Origin: Coleofasciculus sp. LEGE 07092
GTDB taxonomy: Bacteria > Cyanobacteriota > Cyanobacteriia > Cyanobacteriales > Coleofasciculaceae
Length of the DNA stretch: 50,518 nucleotides
Assembly (NCBI RefSeq): GCF_015207375.1
Contig: NZ_JADEWY010000032.1
Span: 1-50,518 of the forward strand
Direction: 5' to 3'
The notes beneath the pieces are model-generated. The model had not been told where the DNA came from, ran no database searches, and worked only from the letters and a program-made list of their open reading frames with translations. The position numbers and the translations under genes are program-made. The first letter of the stretch is position 1. Each line of letters begins with the position of its first letter. This document shows positions 36,125 through 44,247 of this stretch, one piece after another.

Positions 36125-36406
36125 TAAATCCGCTGCCATCCCTTGAATGTTGAGTTGCGATCGCTCAACAAATTTTCGTAATATGGACATCTGAGCGAGC
36201 ATCATCATAAAAAGCCGTCGGGGAAACCCATCTCTCTTAGGGGGGTGGGAAAGTTTTTGGCGGCAGCTTTGAGCATCGGGCAGCGTTAATCCCATGCGCT
36301 ATCCTCTATGCTCACTTGCATCCCACCCGCGCTTGCTAAACTCTGCTGCGCTAACAATTGTGGGATGAACTCGATCTAGAAAGAAGTCCGTACCCAACAA
36401 AAGACC

Positions 36407-36865
36407 ATGGCAAAACGTGTACAGTTAGTTTTAAATAAAGACGTTAGAAAGCTGGGCAAAACTGGCGATCTAGTGGAAGTCGCTCCCGGCTATGCTCGCA
36501 ATTATCTAATTCCCCAAAGCATTGGGGTTATAGCAACTCCAGGCATTCTCAAGCAAGTCGAGCGGCGCAAAGAAAAAGAGCGACAGCGTTTACTCGAAGA
36601 GAAGCAGCAAGCCGAAGCCCGCAAGACTGCTCTAGAAACCATCGGTCGCTTTACCATTCGCAAGCAAGAAGGTGAAAACGATGCCATCTTTGGCACCGTA
36701 ACTGCCGCAGATGTGGCAGAGGCGATTCAGGAAGCCACTAGTCAAGAAGTAGACCGGCGGGGAATCACTCTACCCGATATCGGTAAGCTCGGTTTCTACA
36801 AAGCAGAAGTCAAACTGCACCCAGAAGTTACAGCGATTGTAGAAATTCACGTTGCGCCCATCTAG
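36407..36865 (+). CDS. rplI: 50S ribosomal protein L9
   Basis: The 152-residue protein starts [19 protein letters not shown], has the conserved [10 protein letters not shown], a long connecting helix ([23 protein letters not shown]) and the C-terminal RNA-binding domain ([13 protein letters not shown]). L9 binds 23S rRNA at the base of the L1 stalk. It is followed by dnaB, a gene order seen in many bacteria. Confidence 0.98.
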   Translation: MAKRVQLVLNKDVRKLGKTGDLVEVAPGYARNYLIPQSIGVIATPGILKQVERRKEKERQRLLEEKQQAEARKTALETIGRFTIRKQEGENDAIFGTVTAADVAEAIQEATSQEVDRRGITLPDIGKLGFYKAEVKLHPEVTAIVEIHVAPI

Positions 36866-36883
36866 CAACAAGTAAGAGCGAGT

Positions 36884-36931
36884 AACCCCAACTAGCAGGG
36901 TTGACCCGTTCGCGGGTAAGGATTGGGGGTT
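36884..36931 (+). terminator. Nested hairpin with TTCG tetraloop between rplI and dnaB
   Basis: Outer arms AACCCCAA (36884-36891) and TTGGGGGTT (36923-36931) enclose an inner stem ACCCG-TTCG-CGGGT (36904-36917). The very stable TTCG loop suggests real RNA structure. There is no T-run, so it may be a processing or attenuation element rather than a full terminator. Confidence 0.45.
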
Positions 36932-36991
36932 GAGTGATGGGGCGGCATCTGTTACTCAGCTCCCTTATTCGTTTCTCTTACCGTCTTGGCT

Positions 36992-38338
36992 ATGGCTGAC
37001 TTTAACTTTTCTGCATTTATTAACTCTCTACCCCCTCAAAACATTGATGCGGAAGAGGCAATTCTTGGAGGTATTCTACTCGACCCCGAAGCTATTGGTC
37101 GGGTGGCGGACTTGCTTGTGGTTGAAGCTTTCTATATCAGTACCCATCAACAAATTTACAAAGCGGCTTTAGTCCTGCACGGGTCAGGTAAACCGACGGA
37201 TTTGATGAGCGTTACCACCTGGTTGTACGACCACGAATTGTTGGAAAAAGTCGGGGGTGAGAGCAAGTTAGCGCAGTTAGTCGAGCGCACGGTGTCAGCG
37301 GTTAACGTTGACCGATACGCGGGACTGGTGATGGACAAGTACCTGCGCCGCCAGCTTATCCAAGCCGGTAACGATATAGTTCGGCTGGGTTACGAGACTT
37401 CTTTAGAGTTGGAAACAGTTCTCGACCAAGCGGAACAGAAAATTTTTAACCTTACTCAAGAGCGCCCTCAGCAAGGTCTGGTGCCAATTTCTGAGACGTT
37501 AATTCAGACGTTTCAGGAAATAGAAACCCGCCATGAGGGTATTGCCCTACCGGGTATCCCTACCAATTTTTACGACTTGGATGCCGTAACGGGTGGTTTC
37601 CAACGGTCTGACCTGATTATCATTGCGGGTCGTCCGTCAATGGGAAAAACCAGTTTTGCGATTGGGATTGCCCGTGATATTGCCAAACAACTTCCCGTGG
37701 CAATTTTTAGCTTAGAAATGTCGAAGGAGCAGCTCGTGCAGCGACTTCTGGCAAGTGAGGCGGGAATTGAGAGTAATTATCTGCGGACTGGACGAATTGC
37801 TCAAAATCAATGGGAACCCTTGAGTCAGGCATTAGGGACTTTATCGGAGCTACCGATTTATATTGATGATACTGCCAACCCAACCGTCTTGCAGATGCGA
37901 TCGCAAGTGCGGCGTCTTCAGGCAGAACAAGGTGGGATGTTGGGATTGGTTTTAATTGATTACTTGCAGTTAATGGAAGGGAGTGGTAGTGACAATCGAG
38001 TGCAAGAACTCTCTCGCATAACGCGCAGTTTGAAAGGATTGGCTCGTGAAATTAACGTTCCTGTCATTGCTCTATCTCAGCTCAGTCGCGGGGTGGAAGC
38101 TCGCACGAACAAGCGCCCCATGATGTCTGATTTGAGAGAGTCAGGTTCGATCGAGCAGGACGCCGATTTAATCATGATGTTATACAGAGATAGTTACTAC
38201 AATCCCGACTCTCCTGATCGAGATGTGGCAGAGGTAATCATCGTTAAACACCGTAACGGTCCGACAGGAACGGTTAAACTTTTGTTCAAACCTGAGTTAA
38301 CTAAGTTTTTGAACTTAGCCAATCAACAAACTTACTGA
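36992..38338 (+). CDS. dnaB: Replicative DNA helicase DnaB
   Basis: The 448-residue protein has the N-terminal DnaB domain (PPQNIDAEEAILGGIL) and the RecA-like helicase domain, with Walker A GRPSMGKTS, then SLEMSKEQL, LIDYLQLM and LRESGSIEQDADLI. It unwinds DNA ahead of the replication fork as a hexamer. Cyanobacterial dnaB genes often carry an intein at the P-loop; this one is uninterrupted. I start at ATG 36992; an in-frame TTG two codons upstream exists. Confidence 0.97.
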   Translation: MADFNFSAFINSLPPQNIDAEEAILGGILLDPEAIGRVADLLVVEAFYISTHQQIYKAALVLHGSGKPTDLMSVTTWLYDHELLEKVGGESKLAQLVERTVSAVNVDRYAGLVMDKYLRRQLIQAGNDIVRLGYETSLELETVLDQAEQKIFNLTQERPQQGLVPISETLIQTFQEIETRHEGIALPGIPTNFYDLDAVTGGFQRSDLIIIAGRPSMGKTSFAIGIARDIAKQLPVAIFSLEMSKEQLVQRLLASEAGIESNYLRTGRIAQNQWEPLSQALGTLSELPIYIDDTANPTVLQMRSQVRRLQAEQGGMLGLVLIDYLQLMEGSGSDNRVQELSRITRSLKGLAREINVPVIALSQLSRGVEARTNKRPMMSDLRESGSIEQDADLIMMLYRDSYYNPDSPDRDVAEVIIVKHRNGPTGTVKLLFKPELTKFLNLANQQTY

Positions 38339-38363
38339 CAAGCGGTCGCACATTGATGAACAG

Positions 38364-38419
38364 GGGAGTAGGGAGTAGGGAGTAGGGAGTAGGGAGTAGG
38401 GAGTAGGGAGTGGGGAGTA
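38364..38419. repeat. STRR: eight tandem copies of a 7-bp unit (GGGAGTA)
   Basis: Six exact GGGAGTA units run from 38364 to 38405, then one GGGAGTG and one more GGGAGTA. It lies between the convergent dnaB and FKBP genes. Such arrays are variable in copy number in cyanobacteria. Confidence 0.97.
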
Positions 38420-38431
38420 CCAGAGAGGTTT

Positions 38432-38986
38432 TTAGCTAATTTTCAGCAGTTCCACATCAAAAATCAAGGTGGCGTTGGGAGGAATCACTCCACCTGCACC
38501 ACGAGCGCCATAACCCAAGTCTGGCGGGATAATGAGTTGGCGGCGTCCACCAACTTTCATGGTAGCAAGACCTTCATCCCAGCCCTTGATGACTTGTCCA
38601 GCGCCTAGTTTGAACGAAAAAGGACGGTTGCGATCGCGGGAACTATCAAACTTAGTGCCATCTTCTAAGGTTCCGGTGTAGTGAACTACCACGGTCTGAC
38701 CCTTTTTGGGGATTGCCCCCTCTCCCTCCTTAAGGTCAATATACTTCAGACCCGAGGATGTAGTCACTACCTCCCCATCTGTAGTCGGTTCGTCTGCGGA
38801 GTCGTTATTCATTGCCATAAGGTTTGTTTCGTTAGCAGCTAGACTAGTACTCCTGACTTGGGTAATGGCTTCAGGTTGAGTGGGATTGAGTTCGTCAGCC
38901 ATCGCTGTTCCACGGCTAAGTTGAGTCACAACCAATAGCAATCCACAGGCTACGACAACTCCCAAGCTGATTAGAATTTCTCTCAA
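38432..38986 (-). CDS. FKBP-type peptidyl-prolyl isomerase, lumenal or periplasmic
   Basis: An N-terminal helix or signal ([17 protein letters not shown], about 4-21) and a flexible linker precede the FKBP domain (about 75-184), with [37 protein letters not shown] and [23 protein letters not shown]. It catalyses cis-trans isomerisation of prolyl bonds in folding proteins, in the thylakoid lumen or periplasm. The active-site aromatic and acidic residues of the family are present. Confidence 0.95.
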   Translation of the reverse strand: MREILISLGVVVACGLLLVVTQLSRGTAMADELNPTQPEAITQVRSTSLAANETNLMAMNNDSADEPTTDGEVVTTSSGLKYIDLKEGEGAIPKKGQTVVVHYTGTLEDGTKFDSSRDRNRPFSFKLGAGQVIKGWDEGLATMKVGGRRQLIIPPDLGYGARGAGGVIPPNATLIFDVELLKIS

Positions 38987-39010
38987 AATTTATCCTCCGA
39001 TGAAATGTTC

Positions 39011-39334
39011 TTAACGCCAGAGCTTATTTTCTAAGTCTCGCACTTGGCGTTCCAAGCGGTCGATGCGCCCCCGCAATTCATCAATTTCGTTTTGGCGGGC
39101 TACACCTAAATCCTGTAGCATATTACGCAGTTGCCGTTCCATGGTCGCTTCAACGTTGCCCTGCTCTGACTTAATCTGCTGCACCATGTCATCGACAAAC
39201 CCTTTAGCTTGCTCCGGGTTAATTTTTCCTTCTTTTACCCACTCATCGCTCACTTCTCGCAGTTTCTCAGCGACCATAGAGGTCGTGCCAACACCAACCA
39301 TTAATAGCTGCTTGAGCCAGTCTTGATTATCCAT
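39011..39334 (-). CDS. Phasin-like coiled-coil protein
   Basis: The 107-residue helical protein starts MDNQDWLKQLLMVGVGTTS, continues EQAKGFVDDMVQQIKSEQ and ends in a leucine heptad coiled coil (IDELRGRIDRLERQVRDLENKL). This matches the phasin-like proteins of cyanobacteria, some of which coat polyhydroxybutyrate granules. No PHB genes are near, so the role is open. I use the ATG at 39334; an upstream in-frame extension to 39427 looks non-homologous. Confidence 0.7.
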   Translation of the reverse strand: MDNQDWLKQLLMVGVGTTSMVAEKLREVSDEWVKEGKINPEQAKGFVDDMVQQIKSEQGNVEATMERQLRNMLQDLGVARQNEIDELRGRIDRLERQVRDLENKLWR

Positions 39335-39531
39335 CTTTCTACCCGCTGGGTACTCCCAACCTACAGTTCTATTGTGGGACATCTTACCAACAATTGCTGC
39401 TTTTCCGGTCTGCCTTAAAGTATTCATGACCTATTACAGCCACCTTAAATGCAGCAATTCCTCTCCTATTATGATCCGTTAGGATTGAAGGGGAGAGGAT
39501 AACCACTAAATCAGCGTCACGGAACTTAAAG

Positions 39532-39846
39532 ATGGTAATTGAGTGGCTCAAAATCAGAGTCTCCCCCGAACTACGGGAAAACTTCATTCAGAAAGACTCT
39601 GAAATTTGGAATTCGATGCTGGCAAGCTGTCCAGGATTCGTCAGCAAAGAAGTCTGGATCGATCCAGGAGTACCAGGAGAACTGGTGTTAGTGATTCGTT
39701 GGGCAAGCCGTGAACAGTGGAAGTCAATTTCCTTGGAACGGCTAACAAAAGTCGAACAGCAGTTTGACCGGGAGTTTGGAGAGTCGTATCAGATGATTGA
39801 AACAACTGAGTATCAAATCCGAAAATTCCCCCAGGTATCAAGCTAA
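39532..39846 (+). CDS. TIGR03792 family protein (dimeric alpha-beta barrel)
   Basis: The 104-residue protein starts VIEWLKIRVSPELRENFIQK and contains IWNSMLASCPGFVSKEVW and LVIRWASREQW, the pattern of TIGR03792, a cyanobacterial family related to the antibiotic-biosynthesis monooxygenase fold. These fold as ferredoxin-like dimers. No substrate is known. It overlaps no other gene and precedes the zinc-ribbon gene by 52 bases. Confidence 0.8.
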   Translation: MVIEWLKIRVSPELRENFIQKDSEIWNSMLASCPGFVSKEVWIDPGVPGELVLVIRWASREQWKSISLERLTKVEQQFDREFGESYQMIETTEYQIRKFPQVSS

Positions 39847-39898
39847 GAGTGAGCAGCTTGATAAGATACTAGTCTTGAATAGCGATCGCTACTACATA

Positions 39899-40276
39899 AT
39901 GCAAAATTGTCCCTGTTGCCGTCAATCTATCGATAGCAAGGCGCTGACTTGTCCCCATTGCGGCACGGTTCTCAAAGCTTACGGTCATCCGGGTATTACC
40001 TTACATCGAGCGGTAGAACAGGAGTCATTGTGTGAAAGCTGCACCTACCATGCCGATGATACTTGTACTTTTCCTCAACGTCCCTATGCTAAGGAATGTA
40101 CCCTCTACACGGATATATCCCAGTCTCAGTTAGAAACTGACCCAATTTACACTCCCCGTCACAGCTTTCCAAAGACAATAAAGTTCTGGTGTCAACGAAA
40201 TCCAGCTTTAGTTGGTTTAATAGGATTGGTTGCTCTCAGTGTCCTCCTAGCGGTCTGTCAAGCTGGTTTTGAGTAG
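39899..40276 (+). CDS. Zinc-ribbon membrane protein
   Basis: The 125-residue protein has a zinc ribbon at the N-terminus (NCPCCRQS, then TCPHCG), a second cysteine set (LCESCTYHADDTCTF, KECTLY) and a C-terminal helix (ALVGLIGLVALSVLLAVCQ). It is probably tail-anchored, with the metal-binding part in the cytosol. No family name is recalled. The start at 39899 gives the ribbon at the N-terminus; the longer in-frame reading overlaps the previous gene. Confidence 0.75.
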   Translation: MQNCPCCRQSIDSKALTCPHCGTVLKAYGHPGITLHRAVEQESLCESCTYHADDTCTFPQRPYAKECTLYTDISQSQLETDPIYTPRHSFPKTIKFWCQRNPALVGLIGLVALSVLLAVCQAGFE

Positions 40277-40346
40277 TTACAACAGATATCCTTGAGGATG
40301 CGATCGCCCTGCTAACGCCGAACTGTGCGAGTATTGCCACCGACAG

Positions 40347-40919
40347 TTGCAGCGCTGCCAACTGAGTAACCCCAGCGAATTTTGGCACGAAGAGTTACCC
40401 GTATTCGTCTGGGGGAATTATGGGGGTGTTTTGAAACGAGCGATCGCTGCTTTAAAATACGACAACAAACCCCAGTTAGCGCGTCCGTTGGGTTACTGGT
40501 TGGGTGAAGCTTGGCAGAAATCTCCCGTTGCCAAGGAAAGTAAAAAACTAACGGTGGTTCCTATTCCCATTCACCCCAGCAAGCGGCAAAAACGGGGTTT
40601 CAATCAGGCAGAACTCATTGCTCAAAGTTTTTGCCAGTTCACAGGTTATTCTCATCAACCCTTTGGTTTAGAACGCATCCGGGAAACTGAGGCGCAGTTT
40701 GGGTTATCGGTGCAAGAGCGATCGCAGAATCTAACAGGTGCTTTGGAAATTGGCAAAAGCTTTCGCCGAAATTCCCCCACCTCACCCGTGCTAATCGTCG
40801 ATGATATCTATACCACGGGGGCAACGGTGCGATCGGCTGCTCAAATTTTACGCAAACAGGGGATAAAAGTTTATGGAGTCGTTGCGATCGCGTCTTCTAA
40901 AAAGGGGATGATGAGGTGA
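40347..40919 (+). CDS. ComF-family phosphoribosyltransferase, N-terminally truncated
   Basis: The frame contains VFVWGNYGGVLKRAIAALKY, VPIPIHPSKRQKRGFNQAELIA and the PRPP-binding VLIVDDIYTTGATV, all ComF features. ComF helps single-stranded DNA pass inward during natural transformation. The usual N-terminal zinc ribbon is damaged. In frame upstream one reads CDRPANAELCEYCHRQLQRC, but a TGA lies just before it and there is no ATG or GTG; the only usual start is TTG at 40347, within or after the ribbon. The gene may be a remnant or may start at a rare codon. I treat it as doubtful in function. Confidence 0.7.
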   Translation: MQRCQLSNPSEFWHEELPVFVWGNYGGVLKRAIAALKYDNKPQLARPLGYWLGEAWQKSPVAKESKKLTVVPIPIHPSKRQKRGFNQAELIAQSFCQFTGYSHQPFGLERIRETEAQFGLSVQERSQNLTGALEIGKSFRRNSPTSPVLIVDDIYTTGATVRSAAQILRKQGIKVYGVVAIASSKKGMMR

Positions 40920-40945
40920 TGGGAATGCATCCAGTATTGTAGTAA

Positions 40946-40990
40946 GCGATCGCGTGGTTTAGCCTCTTCTTGTAGCGGTTGGAGATATTC
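40946..40990. repeat. 45-bp repeat, copy A
   Basis: It begins with HIP1 (GCGATCGC) and GTGGTTTAGCCT and matches 42161-42205 at 38 of 45 positions by eye, without gaps and in direct orientation. The two copies bracket the DUF433 and Uma2 genes. Confidence 0.8.
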
Positions 40991-41096
40991 TTACCATTAC
41001 GGAATGAAGATTCGTCTTACACCTCGATAACTATCAATATCAAGCACAATTTTAATTAGACTTTCAACACATCGACTTCGATACTCGGACAAAAAA

Positions 41097-41471
41097 TCAT
41101 ACCTTGGACTTGCGCTTTGCCTGAGCTGCCCGCAGTTTTTCCCAAGCGACTTCAGTCCCAGGCTTAGGCGGCTGTGCTGCAATTCGGGTAACTAGTTCAC
41201 GATTTTGCTCTTTGTAGTATTGTTGGAGTTCTTCGGCTTCTTTGAGAACTTGCTGATACTCTGTTTCCACCTCTACACGATTGCTCTCAATGTAAGCTAG
41301 AGCAGCGTTAATTTGTTCTTCTGTAAGCTCAAATAATCCTTGGATAAACTTGGGCGGATATTGAGCTGTCACATAGTCCATTACATCGTAGAGGGTAATC
41401 CGCGTTCCTGCAATTGTCAGCCCACGCTCTGTACGAATGATTTCTGGGTGTTCATCTGATGCCAGAGCCAT
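41097..41471 (-). CDS. DUF433 family protein (antitoxin-like)
   Basis: The 124-residue protein has the DUF433 core: EIIRTERGLTIAGTRITLYD, YPPKFIQGLFELTEEQINAAL, and a helical, charged tail. DUF433 proteins have a VapB-like or HTH fold and are often the antitoxin of a pair with a DUF5615 PIN-like toxin. Downstream on this strand (41000-41096) no intact toxin frame remains, so it may be an orphan. It lies 41 bases downstream of the Uma2 gene on the same strand. Confidence 0.82.
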   Translation of the reverse strand: MALASDEHPEIIRTERGLTIAGTRITLYDVMDYVTAQYPPKFIQGLFELTEEQINAALAYIESNRVEVETEYQQVLKEAEELQQYYKEQNRELVTRIAAQPPKPGTEVAWEKLRAAQAKRKSKV

Positions 41472-41511
41472 ACCCTCTACCTCCTTAACACTAACCTCTC
41501 CTTAATTTACA

Positions 41512-42129
41512 CTAAATCTCCCGACGAAACGCTCTAATTGCTTCTCCAGTGTCAGTTTCAGCCATCAAAATACAGCGTCTCAACAAATCAAGATCGAGTT
41601 CATTGAGTCCGAGTAGTTGGCTGCGATCAATGCGTTCATAGCTACCGTTGCGAAGATGATAGAGCGTCAGCAAGCCATCTTCCCAGAACCAAACTTCAGG
41701 AACCCCCAGTGCTTTGTAGCGCTCTAACTTGCTGGTGCTACCACTGGTAAAAACGACTTCGGTGGACAAATCTGGAATTGCTTTTACACTCCCAATGCAG
41801 TAGGATTCGTCCGCTTGAGCAGAAACAACCCCTTCTTTTTCTTGAGTCATTGATCGGGTTGGCTGGAAGAAAATACCCTTTTCGACGAGAAAGGTTGTCA
41901 CTAAATAACCAATAATGCTGGCAAAAGTCTCATGTTCACGTCCTGGCATGAGAACCTCGATCGCCCCGTCATAGTAAAACAGCCGCACGCCAGGAGAACC
42001 ATCAAATCCCTTTTGGATGAATTTGAACTGTTCCCAAGTCCCATAATGGACGATGCGTTGGTCGGGAGTTTTGTCAAGTAGTTGGGGCATCGTGTTCACC
42101 TGTGGCAATCCCTGTTTTAATTGTGACAT
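41512..42129 (-). CDS. Uma2-family (DUF820) putative endonuclease
   Basis: The 205-residue protein has the Uma2 pattern: WEQFKFIQKGF, GAIEVLMPGREHE, the catalytic-type AIPDLSTEVVF and the AYKALGVPEVWFWED-like block (YKALGVPEVWFWEDG). The fold is that of PD-(D/E)XK nucleases, and the family is greatly expanded in cyanobacteria, usually next to mobile or defence genes. Its promoter and first 34 codons are copied at 44108-44247. The PD and the E of the active site are kept. Confidence 0.88.
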   Translation of the reverse strand: MSQLKQGLPQVNTMPQLLDKTPDQRIVHYGTWEQFKFIQKGFDGSPGVRLFYYDGAIEVLMPGREHETFASIIGYLVTTFLVEKGIFFQPTRSMTQEKEGVVSAQADESYCIGSVKAIPDLSTEVVFTSGSTSKLERYKALGVPEVWFWEDGLLTLYHLRNGSYERIDRSQLLGLNELDLDLLRRCILMAETDTGEAIRAFRREI

Positions 42130-42168
42130 ACCGCTTATCCACCTGCATCGGCAGTTTTAGGCGATCGC
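42029..42168. repeat. 140-bp direct repeat, copy 1
   Basis: This copy covers the first 34 codons and upstream region of the intact Uma2 gene. It aligns to 44108-44247 without gaps, with about 9 mismatches by eye. The two copies bracket the ATPase/TOPRIM cassette. Confidence 0.92.
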
Positions 42169-42205
42169 GTGGTTTAGCCTTTCCTGGTAGTGGTTGATAA
42201 TATTC
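42161..42205. repeat. 45-bp repeat, copy B
   Basis: This is the partner of the copy at 40946-40990 and overlaps the end of the 140-bp repeat at its HIP1 site. Confidence 0.8.
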
Positions 42206-42217
42206 GTCTAAAGTGAG

Positions 42218-42233
42218 AAGTGCGCTCGCACTT
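42218..42233. terminator. Small palindrome after the TOPRIM gene
   Basis: AAGTGCG and CGCACTT flank two bases, giving a 16-base palindrome 40 bases beyond the DUF3226 stop. It may end the cassette transcript. There is no T-run. Confidence 0.35.
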
Positions 42234-42272
42234 GTTATGAGTATGTACTCCCTAACGTTCCGGTGCAGCGAT

Positions 42273-42917
42273 TTATGTGAATAAACGTATTAACCAATTG
42301 GTAAATCTTACTGCAACATCTGTGTGAGGACGAAGAGCTTGCCTTGTAATTGCTTTTCCCAGGGGATAGCCAGGTTCATGATGCCAAGCAAGATATGTAT
42401 GAATTACCGCTTTACTGCGATGCACTGCTTTGAATGTTGTTACCTTTCTTCCGTGCGCCTGTTCAACACATTCTCGTGCGAATGCTAGTGATGCTGGTTC
42501 TGCCAGTTCAGCACAAAAGTCTTCTAACATACCAGAATTCTGATTATTGGGCATGAGCCAAAATCCAAGCTTAGGTTCATCTGCAACACTCTCAACTACC
42601 GTACCATCAGCATCAGGAGTTGTTGGAAAGACATAGCTGTAATGCCTTAATTTACCTTTTATGCTCTGCCATCTGCCTTCAAGAGAAGGTTTGTCAGCAT
42701 CAAGCATAACGCCTATTACTTGAGGAGGATCGGGACGTACAATTAGAGCATTCAGCCGTTTCAAAACCTCGACATCTGAACCACATTGATATATACCAAA
42801 AGTTTCAGGAACAGTATGAGCAGCACATAAAGCCATAACAACGTGGCAATCGTTATCACCTTCAACAAGCAATACTTTATCTGTATCTTGTCTACAAACG
42901 TCCCTCATACTACTCAC
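42273..42917 (-). CDS. DUF3226 TOPRIM-like protein, second gene of an ATPase/TOPRIM cassette
   Basis: The 214-residue protein has a TOPRIM layout: Glu19 in KVLLVEGDNDCHVV and Asp73/Asp75 in GVMLDADKPS. The later GFWLMPNNQNSGMLEDF is typical of DUF3226. TOPRIM domains cleave or bind nucleic acid using Mg2+; OLD-family nucleases and the AriB (DUF4435) part of PARIS use the same fold. It starts with GTG at 42917, overlapping the stop of the ATPase gene by 4 bases (GTGA), so the two are translated together; an ATG at 42908 is an alternative. I infer an effector of a phage-defence pair. Confidence 0.82.
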   Translation of the reverse strand: MSSMRDVCRQDTDKVLLVEGDNDCHVVMALCAAHTVPETFGIYQCGSDVEVLKRLNALIVRPDPPQVIGVMLDADKPSLEGRWQSIKGKLRHYSYVFPTTPDADGTVVESVADEPKLGFWLMPNNQNSGMLEDFCAELAEPASLAFARECVEQAHGRKVTTFKAVHRSKAVIHTYLAWHHEPGYPLGKAITRQALRPHTDVAVRFTNWLIRLFT

Positions 42918-44038
42918 CGTACTTCAACATCCATGTCAATAGCATCAGTGAGTGTCTCCGATGTATACTCTGTTGCTTTAATCAGCCCAGCCTTCGCATC
43001 AAGCCGAAAGAAAGCACCAAGCGCAGGGTATTTATTCCATGCATGATTAAACCCTTCTATACAATCACGACTATGCGTTGTTGCAAAAACTTGAACATTA
43101 AGCCTATTGGCTAGCTGAAAAACAATGTCCCAAACTTTAGGTTGCACACTCCAATGCAATCCATTTTCAAATTCATCAATTAAGAGAAGCCCATTACGAG
43201 CATTTACAAGAGCGACAATTATATGAAATAGACGGGTAATACCGTCTCCCATACTTTTGAGAGGTAATGGTTCATCTATCCCTTTAATTTTCACTAGCGG
43301 AATACGGTTATCACCTGAACGTTTTTGACTAATATCCTCTACAAAAGCAACCCCAGAAATTCGATCATCAATCAGATGGAGTGCAGAAATAACTTCCGAT
43401 TCTAAATCGGTCAAGCTTGTTAAATCCCAAAGAGCAGCTAATTTGCGATTAGGCATATTTTCTGTTGAAACAATCTGCCATGTGTATTTGAACTCAGATT
43501 CCTGCCGTCCATAAAGCATTCTAGAGCTATGTCGAATGTCTCTCACATCCCTAGCTAATCTAAAAAGTCTCCTAGTTCTTTTACCTTCTTCTGCTACAAG
43601 AAAAACTTCAACATTAGATAGGTCTTCATCAAACTGAACATCAGAGATGCGAATTTTCCTTATTGTGCCTTCGTCATCATTTTTATTTTGATATACGGCA
43701 GCACCAATATGAATCTTTGTATGTGAAGAGACTTCCCCAAGAGAAATTCCCTCTTCTCCTATTCTCGGCAATTTGTGACCAAAAAAGAGATGCCGCATAG
43801 GATTATCGAAAAAATTTTGAGAATGCAGTTGAACCTCGCTAAACCAAGTCTCCTGCCTAGACTCTACAAGGTCAAGAAGAACGGTAGAAGAAGCATTACT
43901 GGCATAGAGTTCTACTGCTTCGAGAAATGTACTCTTTCCAGCATTATTCCTGCCAACAACCAGGTTGACACGACTTAGCCTTCCCACTTCAAGGTGTTGA
44001 AAGAGCCTAAAATTATTGATCTGAAAGGACTCCAGCAT
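42914..44038 (-). CDS. OLD/AAA-type (SMC-like) ATPase, first gene of an ATPase/TOPRIM cassette
   Basis: The 374-residue protein begins with LESFQINNFRLFQHLEVG, the usual AAA_15/AAA_21 opening. It has Walker A GRNNAGKST (29-37), a signature-like SMGDGITRLFHI (262-273), Walker B LLLIDEFENGLH (284-295) and the sensor ATTHSRD (319-325). Such ATPases form the sensing part of OLD, Gabija, PARIS and similar systems. The middle (about 45-260) is A+T-richer than its surroundings. No HIP1 site occurs between 42169 and 44238, although the motif is frequent elsewhere in the window, which hints at recent gain. A nuclease role of its own is not visible. Confidence 0.88.
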   Translation of the reverse strand: MLESFQINNFRLFQHLEVGRLSRVNLVVGRNNAGKSTFLEAVELYASNASSTVLLDLVESRQETWFSEVQLHSQNFFDNPMRHLFFGHKLPRIGEEGISLGEVSSHTKIHIGAAVYQNKNDDEGTIRKIRISDVQFDEDLSNVEVFLVAEEGKRTRRLFRLARDVRDIRHSSRMLYGRQESEFKYTWQIVSTENMPNRKLAALWDLTSLTDLESEVISALHLIDDRISGVAFVEDISQKRSGDNRIPLVKIKGIDEPLPLKSMGDGITRLFHIIVALVNARNGLLLIDEFENGLHWSVQPKVWDIVFQLANRLNVQVFATTHSRDCIEGFNHAWNKYPALGAFFRLDAKAGLIKATEYTSETLTDAIDMDVEVR

Positions 44039-44107
44039 ACAAGATCTCCGTAATCCCTTCCAACTAGCTTACAGGACACCAAGATCGATGGAAGGAATTG
44101 CGTTTAT

Positions 44108-44247
44108 TGTTCCCAAGTCCTATGATGGACGATGCGTTGGTCGGGAGTTTTGTCAAGTAGTTGGGGCATCGCGTTTACCTTCGGCTATCCCTGTTTAAAT
44201 TGTGACATACCGCTTATCCACCTGCATCAGCAGTTTTAGGCGATCGC
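44108..44247. repeat. 140-bp direct repeat, copy 2 (5' fragment of a second Uma2 gene)
   Basis: On the minus strand it reads MSQFKQG, TAG, then VNAMPQLLDKTPDQRIVHH and TWEQ before the similarity stops at 44108. The in-frame stop and the truncation show that it is not functional. It is the partner of 42029-42168. Confidence 0.92.

Noticed and set aside
36992..38338. Intein in dnaB
   Set aside because: The P-loop and following motifs are continuous and the protein has normal length.
38364..38419. Tandem array as a CRISPR
   Set aside because: The unit is 7 bp with no spacers, so it is a short tandem repeat.
41000..41100. Toxin gene after DUF433
   Set aside because: An ATG overlaps the DUF433 stop, but the frame closes after 14 codons; a second frame with YRSRCVESLIKIVLDI matches no toxin I know.
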